Shown one piece after another: positions 1 to 3,096 of a DNA stretch of 6,684 nucleotides (position 1 is its first letter; every line of letters starts with the position of its first letter). The position numbers and the translations under genes were made by a program. The DNA is from Caldora sp. SIO3E6 (lineage in GTDB: Bacteria; Cyanobacteriota; Cyanobacteriia; Cyanobacteriales; Coleofasciculaceae). The notes beneath the pieces are model-generated. The model ran no database searches. It was not told the origin of the DNA and saw only the letters and a program-made list of their open reading frames with translations. The DNA lies in NCBI GenBank assembly GCA_010672185.1, contig JAAHHL010000392.1, positions 1 to 6,684 on the forward strand. The letters run 5' to 3'.

Positions 1-2
1 TT

Positions 3-218
3 AGGGCTTGCTGAATAAGTAACAAGTAACAAGTAACAAGTAATAAGTAAGAATGAATGCAGCATTTATCCGCTGTTTTGGGCATCTGCATCCCCCAAGT
101 TTACCCGGGTTGATGCCAGGTTTTTGAGCTAAGAGATGCAATTTCTTGGGATTTTTTGACTTGCTGCATGATTGAAAGACGAATCTGGTATGGCTTCCAC
201 ACTTATTCAGCAGACCCT
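3..218. mobile_element. MITE A copy 1, inserted in antitoxin gene copy 1
   Basis: A 216-bp element bounded by near-perfect 18-bp terminal inverted repeats: AGGGCTTGCTGAATAAGT at 3-20, and the complement of AGGGTCTGCTGAATAAGT at 201-218. It is too short to encode a transposase, so it should be non-autonomous. The insertion site can be read by comparison with the intact antitoxin gene at 2565-2801: homology resumes at TAC TTA, so ACTT (219-222) is the likely right copy of a 4-bp target duplication. The two bases before the element (TT) agree with a left copy that is cut off by the window edge. Just inside the left end is a heptamer array. On the minus strand a 22-codon ORF starts with ATG at about 169-171 (MQQVKKSQEI...); it could be the remnant of a transposase start, but this is a guess. 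The IS family is not identified. Confidence 0.8.
16..51. repeat. Heptamer tandem array (AAGTAAC)n
   Basis: About five units of AAGTAAC, with the fourth unit reading AAGTAAT and the last partial. The first unit overlaps the inner edge of the MITE A terminal repeat (AAGT). Short tandem heptamers of this kind are a known feature of heterocystous and other filamentous cyanobacterial genomes. A different heptamer array occupies the equivalent place next to the right end of the second MITE A copy (969-1017). Confidence 0.8.
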
Positions 219-346
219 ACTTAAAAAAATACAACCGTAACCAAATCCTGCACCAGCTAAACCAAGTTTACTCCAAAGAGTCTTCGGAACTAGATCCTGT
301 GATGGCAAGAATGCAATTTATGTCTCTGGCTCGTGAGGATTGGTAA
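218..346 (+). pseudogene. 3' fragment of RHH antitoxin gene, disrupted by MITE A
   Basis: This fragment encodes the last 42 residues of a ribbon-helix-helix antitoxin. It is nearly identical to residues 37-78 of the intact gene at 2565-2801, and the stop codon is in the same place (344-346). Differences in the coding part are one silent AAG to AAA change and an Asp to Ala change in the C-terminal motif (LAREDW here, LDREDW in the intact copy). The 5' half, with the DNA-binding beta strand, would lie left of MITE A and outside the window. The frame read back into the element meets a stop (TGA, 173-175) without a convincing start, so no chimeric protein is expected. The C-terminal half, which in such antitoxins normally binds the toxin, is therefore orphaned. 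Only about four substitutions separate the two copies over roughly 260 bp, so duplication and disruption are recent. Confidence 0.85.
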
Positions 347-480
347 TGTAAAGAAACTGTTTCCTCAATTGGATGTGCGCTAAATTTATGGTACTTTCCG
401 ACAATTCTGAGCTGATGCTGTAGTGCGATCGCATTTCGAGATTTAGCTTATTTGGTTTGGGTAATATTGGCGATCGCTTA
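218..480 (+). repeat. Direct repeat, copy 1 (matches 2673-2943)
   Basis: A 263-bp segment holding the antitoxin 3' end and about 130 bp of downstream flank. It matches 2673-2943 with about four substitutions and one 8-bp indel (AATAGCGC, present only in copy 2 just before its last HIP1 site). On the right, homology stops exactly after a HIP1 octamer followed by TTA in both copies. On the left it stops at the MITE A insertion, so the original duplication may have been longer. The pair flanks the dioxygenase gene in direct orientation. Confidence 0.9.
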
Positions 481-506
481 TCCTAGGTTGCGGATAACAT
501 ACATTG
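347..506. other. Non-coding flank of antitoxin copy 1
   Basis: No gene was found here. The first 134 bases are the duplicated antitoxin downstream flank. If a toxin gene followed directly, as is usual, it would start in the TGGTAATG overlap, but that ATG is followed at once by TAA. HIP1 octamers GCGATCGC lie at 425-432 and 470-477. The rest (481-506) is unique sequence ending in the left target duplication of MITE B. Confidence 0.6.
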
Positions 507-609
507 CAATACTGCTCGGATAAGCTCGAATCCCTCTCCCTCGCTTTCTTTCCTCCCACACCTCCCACACTCCCCACACTCCCCACACTCTCTTAACCGA
601 GCAGTATTG
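507..609. mobile_element. MITE B, 103 bp, with 10-bp target duplication
   Basis: The ends are a perfect 13-bp inverted repeat, CAATACTGCTCGG at 507-519 and its complement at 597-609; allowing one mismatch it extends to 18 bp (507-524 and 592-609). The element is flanked by a perfect 10-bp direct repeat, ACATACATTG, at 497-506 and 610-619, which is what a target-site duplication looks like. The interior is pyrimidine-rich on the plus strand and carries a tandem 9-mer array. There is no coding capacity for a transposase. Target duplications of about 10 bp are known for some IS4-type elements, but the mobilising family cannot be named from this sequence. Confidence 0.82.
552..590. repeat. Tandem 9-mer array inside MITE B
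   Basis: Four units of about 9 bp: two reading CCTCCCACA and two reading CTCCCCACA, followed by a partial unit. The run is strongly pyrimidine-biased on the plus strand. Copy number could vary by slippage. Confidence 0.75.
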
Positions 610-684
610 ACATACATTGAGCCATGCGATCGCGTCATTTTTATAGTATAGTTTTATCATGAGAAAATGTGTGCGCATGTAAAT
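610..684. other. AT-rich intergenic segment
   Basis: This holds the right target duplication of MITE B, a HIP1 octamer at 626-633, and AT-rich sequence. No gene is supported. A short minus-strand ORF crossing 478-678 runs mostly through MITE B and is not credible. Confidence 0.5.
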
Positions 685-730
685 AGGGTTTGCTGCATTA
701 GTAGGTCAGCTAGACCAAACAAGGCTTTCA
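685..730 (+). mobile_element. Decayed end of a MITE A relative
   Basis: The sequence AGGGTTTGCTGCATTAGT (685-702) followed by about 28 bp aligns with the left end of the element at 833-880 (AGGGCTTGCTGAATTAGT and onward), including a shared ending similar to CTTTCA. It is clearly diverged and no matching right end was found before 833, apart from a very weak similarity near 789-805. I read this as a one-ended or heavily degraded copy. Confidence 0.55.
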
Positions 731-832
731 ATATTTTTTATCGTTGAGACTAGAGGTCAAATCAGCCTTTGCCGTCTCTATTTTTTTTACTTGCTCAGAA
801 GCTGTAATTATTGCTAGACAAAGATTGTAGCT
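731..832. other. AT-rich intergenic segment without gene
   Basis: This segment has a T8 run at about 781-788 and no ORF with a ribosome site. It may be the decayed interior of the element that begins at 685. The last four bases (AGCT, 829-832) are the left target duplication of the next element. Confidence 0.4.
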
Positions 833-1036
833 AGGGCTTGCTGAATTAGTGCGCAAGCTATACCAGACAAAGCTTTCAGCCGTTAATAAGCCAAGTATTG
901 TACAAGGAAATGTATCAAATGGGCTCAAAAAGCTGGCATTGTTGTGGAAAATCCCTGGGTAATCTTCAAGCTGAAAGCTGACAGCTGACAGCTGAAAGCT
1001 AAAAACTGATAGCTAATGACTTATTCAGCAGACCCT
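833..1036. mobile_element. MITE A copy 2, 204 bp
   Basis: The ends are 18-bp inverted repeats: AGGGCTTGCTGAATTAGT at 833-850, and the complement of AGGGTCTGCTGAATAAGT at 1019-1036. The flanks repeat AGCT (829-832 and 1037-1040), giving a 4-bp target duplication as in copy 1. Because the flank is palindromic, the boundary could also be drawn with a 6-bp TAGCTA duplication. The interior differs from copy 1, so the two share ends but not bodies. The right 40 bp (about 997-1036) is the exact inverted match of the element end at 6561-6599. No transposase can be encoded. It lies downstream of the dioxygenase gene. Confidence 0.82.
969..1017. repeat. Heptamer array (AGCTGAN)n
   Basis: About seven heptamers in a row: AGCTGAA, AGCTGAC, AGCTGAC, AGCTGAA, AGCTAAA, AACTGAT, AGCTAAT. 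They sit directly inside the right terminal repeat of MITE A copy 2. The last three units are also present at the element end at 6579-6599. Confidence 0.75.
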
Positions 1037-1106
1037 AGCTATAGTTGTCACCCCGTCAGCCGGCAATGACCTGGTTTATCAAGCTTTCATCCTGTTTCTT
1101 GATATT

Positions 1107-2291
1107 TCATTGCAGATTGCCACGCCGTTCCTGCTCCTGCTCAATTGCCTCGAAGATGGCACGGAAGTTGTTGGCTCCGAACCCAGTGAAATTCTTTCGT
1201 TGAAGGAACTCGAAGAACACCGTGGGACGATCAGTCATGGGCTTGGTGAACATCTGAAGCAGATAACCATTTTCATCAAAGTCAACCATTATGTCGTGCT
1301 TGGCGAGCAACTCGATATCCTCTGGGAGTTGGATATCACACACCTGTAGAAACTCGCGCAGGCGCGGGTAGTAACCCGACGGCACTTTGAGGATTGAGAC
1401 CCCGCGCTCACGCAAAGCCTGCGACGAAGCTAGGATGTCGTCTGTTAGTACAGCGAAATGTTGCGCTCCCGATCCTCCGTGGTATTCAAGGAACTCTTCG
1501 ACCTGACCCTTGCGCGAACCGGAAGCTGGCTCAATGAGAGGAACCTTGATTCGATCAAGGGAGTCAGCCATCACCACTGACCGAAGCCCCGAAAACTCTG
1601 TATGAACGATGGAGTCGTCGATGGAGAAAAATCTATGGAAACCAAGCACGCGCTCATACCACTCGACGAGAGACCCTAAGTCTCCCTCCGGGATATTCAG
1701 TCCAATGTGATCCAGCAAACGCCCTCCAACACTGGGCAGAATGTGATCAAGGGGATCAGGATCATTAATGGTAACGAAGCCGGGCAGGAATATCGTACTT
1801 TCACCACTTCTCTCGACGAATGTGTGGTTGGTATCACCCACCGTCTTGATAGTAGCGATGACAATGCGTCCATAGGTGTCAACTTGCTCCTGGGGCGGAT
1901 GAACCGACACTGCACCCGCTGTGATCGCCTGATCATAGGTCGATTTGCATTCGGTCACACGGAAGGCAATATCCCTGACAGCGTCGCCGTGGCAAGCGAT
2001 ATGGGCATTGAACGTATCGTTATCTGGTGGCAGCGCCGACGAAACAATCAGCGTTACCTCCCCTTGCCGGAGCGCATAGGAAGTCCAGGTAGGACTGCCT
2101 GTTTCAAGACCTCGGTAGGCAAATAGTGAGAAGCCAAGCCTAGTTTGGTAGAAGCTCGCGGCTTGTTTCGCGTTGCCAACCCAAAGCTCAACGTAGTCAA
2201 AACCGACATAACATGAATGGTGTCCAGGCACATTAGTGCTCAAACCTTCAGAAGCTTGGAAACCTTTGACTGGTTGTTCTTGAATTTTCAT
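1107..2291 (-). CDS. hpd: 4-hydroxyphenylpyruvate dioxygenase-family protein
   Basis: This 394-residue protein is full length for the HPPD family. These cytosolic Fe(II) enzymes convert 4-hydroxyphenylpyruvate and O2 to homogentisate, which feeds tyrosine breakdown and tocopherol synthesis. Two vicinal-oxygen-chelate domains are visible: N-terminal about 30-165 (FDYVELWVGNAKQAASFY) and catalytic about 190-365. The iron ligands expected for the family are His195 (LLDHIG), His278 (GAQHFA) and Glu361 (TVFFEF). Other family marks are Gln263, Gln277, Gln346, the MFTKP..DRPT motif and the terminal FGANNF...EQEQERRGNL. The odd residue is Ile253: in PLIEPA it replaces the Asn of the usual P(I/L)NEP motif, and hydroxymandelate synthases have Ile there. 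The start is the ATG at 2289-2291; there is no clear ribosome site. GC content is visibly higher than in the NACHT gene, and no HIP1 site occurs inside, so transfer is possible. Family assignment is sure; the reaction product is less so. Confidence 0.93.
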   Translation of the reverse strand: MKIQEQPVKGFQASEGLSTNVPGHHSCYVGFDYVELWVGNAKQAASFYQTRLGFSLFAYRGLETGSPTWTSYALRQGEVTLIVSSALPPDNDTFNAHIACHGDAVRDIAFRVTECKSTYDQAITAGAVSVHPPQEQVDTYGRIVIATIKTVGDTNHTFVERSGESTIFLPGFVTINDPDPLDHILPSVGGRLLDHIGLNIPEGDLGSLVEWYERVLGFHRFFSIDDSIVHTEFSGLRSVVMADSLDRIKVPLIEPASGSRKGQVEEFLEYHGGSGAQHFAVLTDDILASSQALRERGVSILKVPSGYYPRLREFLQVCDIQLPEDIELLAKHDIMVDFDENGYLLQMFTKPMTDRPTVFFEFLQRKNFTGFGANNFRAIFEAIEQEQERRGNLQ

Positions 2292-2342
2292 TGAAACAAT
2301 TTTCTCGCCAACCTGTGGAGGTTTTTGTTTTTGCAGGACACT

Positions 2343-2351
2343 ATAATACCA
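2343..2351 (-). promoter_or_regulatory. Candidate extended -10 for the dioxygenase gene
   Basis: On the minus strand this reads TGGTATTAT, an extended -10 (TGN plus TATTAT), about 50 bp upstream of the dioxygenase ATG. No good -35 is seen at the expected distance. The plus strand of the same place also contains TATAAT (2342-2347), so orientation is uncertain. Confidence 0.3.
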
Positions 2352-2513
2352 TGTTTGAAGAACCTCACGTTCAGGTATTAGCGGAAAAACTTTTGAGTCT
2401 GCTCTGGCGTAATTATTGAATAATGGGATAGGTGTGTCTGTCTACTAGAATGGCACCCAAGCGATCGCATATTGCCCACTAGCAGGCACAGAGGTAAAAT
2501 GCTTCTGTAATTA

Positions 2514-2522
2514 TGGTATAAT
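2514..2522 (+). promoter_or_regulatory. Extended -10 promoter of the antitoxin gene
   Basis: TGGTATAAT is a perfect extended -10 hexamer, placed about 43 bp before the antitoxin ATG. The -35 position about 17 bp upstream is poor, which extended -10 promoters tolerate. Ribbon-helix-helix antitoxins usually repress their own promoter, so operator sites are expected around here, but no palindromic operator stands out. Confidence 0.5.
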
Positions 2523-2554
2523 TGGAGTATAGCGGAAGTGTAGGAATTACAGTT

Positions 2555-2558
2555 GAGG
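2555..2558 (+). promoter_or_regulatory. Ribosome binding site of antitoxin, decides start
   Basis: GAGG lies six bases before the ATG at 2565. An in-frame TTG directly before it (2562-2564) would leave only three bases of spacing, so the ATG is preferred. Confidence 0.6.
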
Positions 2559-2564
2559 TAATTG

Positions 2565-2801
2565 ATGAAAACTGCAATTTCTCTCCCAGATCCAGTTTTT
2601 GAAAAAGCAGAAGCACTAGCACAACAGCTAGGATTGTCACGCAGTGAACTTTACACGAAAGCATTAAAGGCATACTTAAAGAAATACAACCGTAACCAAA
2701 TCCTGCACCAGCTAAACCAAGTTTACTCCAAAGAGTCTTCGGAACTAGATCCTGTGATGGCAAGAATGCAATTTATGTCTCTGGATCGTGAGGATTGGTA
2801 A
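2565..2801 (+). CDS. Ribbon-helix-helix (CopG/MazE-like) antitoxin, apparently solitary
   Basis: This 78-residue protein begins MKTAISLPDPVFEKAEALAQ. That is the classic ribbon-helix-helix pattern: a short beta strand (about 2-8), helix 1 (about 10-21), a turn at LGLSRSEL, and helix 2 (about 24-40). The basic, then acidic C-terminus ends in MSLDREDW. Dimers of such proteins bind operator DNA through the strand, and the C-terminal tail normally inhibits a cognate toxin, in cyanobacteria often MazF/PemK. No toxin follows: the stop overlaps an ATG (TAATG) that is itself followed at once by TAA, and the next 300 bp has no toxin-like ORF. It may be an orphan antitoxin, an anti-addiction relic or a free regulator. 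A second copy, broken by a MITE, is at 218-346. The start is ATG 2565, supported by GAGG upstream. Confidence 0.85.
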   Translation: MKTAISLPDPVFEKAEALAQQLGLSRSELYTKALKAYLKKYNRNQILHQLNQVYSKESSELDPVMARMQFMSLDREDW

Positions 2802-2943
2802 TGTAAAGAAACTGTTTCCTCAATTGAATGTGCGCTAAATTTATGGTACTTTCCGACAATTCTGAGCTGATGCTGTAGTGCGATCGCATTTCCAGATTTA
2901 GCTTATTTGGTTTGGGTAATATTGGCAATAGCGCGATCGCTTA
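2673..2943 (+). repeat. Direct repeat, copy 2 (matches 218-480)
   Basis: This 271-bp segment comprises codons 37-78 and the stop of the intact antitoxin gene plus downstream flank. It carries HIP1 octamers at 2880-2887 and 2933-2940; the second closes the homology, as in copy 1. Copy 2 has 8 extra bases (AATAGCGC) directly before that HIP1. Confidence 0.9.
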
Positions 2944-2955
2944 ACATTTACCTTA
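2802..2955. other. Intergenic segment downstream of antitoxin
   Basis: Most of it is the duplicated flank. It contains no ORF resembling a MazF, PIN or RelE toxin in any frame that I could read. Two HIP1 sites are present. The last bases, TTA (2953-2955), may be the left target duplication of the next element. Confidence 0.5.
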
Positions 2956-3096
2956 TACCAAATCCGGTTACAATAGAGCCGTTTTGAGCAAACTGCGAAA
3001 ACCCTGTAGAGACGCGCCTGCCGAAGGATGCCCGTAGGGCTGTTGGCACGTCTCTACAATCTGGAAATAACGGGGATATCGATACCGGATTTGGTA
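2956..3096. mobile_element. MITE C, about 141 bp, abutting the NACHT stop codon
   Basis: The ends are a perfect 14-bp inverted repeat, ATACCAAATCCGGT (2955-2968) and its complement (3084-3097). The flanks allow a TTA target duplication (2953-2955 and 3097-3099) or a TA duplication if the element starts at CCAAATCCGG. Inside is a second inverted repeat, TGTAGAGACG (3005-3014) with CGTCTCTACA (3049-3058), a motif common in cyanobacterial genomes, and a small GCCC/GGGC hairpin at 3030-3040. No coding capacity. The element lies between two convergent genes. Confidence 0.7.
3005..3058. terminator. Strong hairpin between convergent genes, possible terminator
   Basis: The 10-bp perfect stem TGTAGAGACG/CGTCTCTACA encloses a GC-rich loop with its own GCCC/GGGC stem (3030-3040). 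It could stop transcripts from the antitoxin side and the NACHT side, but there is no U-tract on either strand, so a rho-independent terminator is not proven. It may simply be the body of the mobile element. Confidence 0.35.

Larger units (their letters stand above)
425..633. repeat. HIP1 octamers, left cluster
   Basis: GCGATCGC occurs at 425-432, 470-477 and 626-633. HIP1 is a highly iterated palindrome typical of cyanobacterial genomes. Further copies are at 2461-2468, 2880-2887 and 2933-2940. I found none within the dioxygenase or the NACHT gene. Confidence 0.85.
2292..2564. other. Divergent intergenic region between dioxygenase and antitoxin
   Basis: This is a 273-bp region between two divergently transcribed genes, so it should hold both promoters. 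It contains a HIP1 octamer at 2461-2468 and the promoter candidates listed separately. A 22-codon plus-strand ORF (2351-2419, MFEEPHVQVL...) has no ribosome site and is not called. No riboswitch or terminator is recognised. Confidence 0.5.

Noticed and set aside
16..51. CRISPR or origin iterons in the heptamer array
   Set aside because: The units are contiguous, have no spacers, and lie within a transposable element, with no DnaA boxes or replication gene near.
478..928. Two 66-codon minus-strand ORFs
   Set aside because: Both cross mobile-element ends and tandem repeats (MITE B; MITE A copy 2). The composition is that of translated repeat DNA.
1041..1106. Rho-independent terminator downstream of the dioxygenase
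   Set aside because: Only weak pairing (GTCA/TGAC around CCGGC) and no U-tract on the minus strand.
1110..2126. Plus-strand ORFs of 79 and 139 codons and a minus-strand 79-codon ORF
   Set aside because: They overlap the well-supported dioxygenase gene in other frames and show no recognisable motif.
1107..2291. Calling the gene outright a hydroxymandelate synthase
   Set aside because: Only the Asn to Ile position supports it. Length, the MFTKP..DRPT segment and the EQEQERRGNL terminus are HPPD-like, and no glycopeptide or peptide synthetase genes are present.
2351..2419. 22-codon plus-strand ORF after TATAAT
   Set aside because: It has no ribosome site and no recognisable domain, and it lies in a divergent promoter region. 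It could only be called with expression data.
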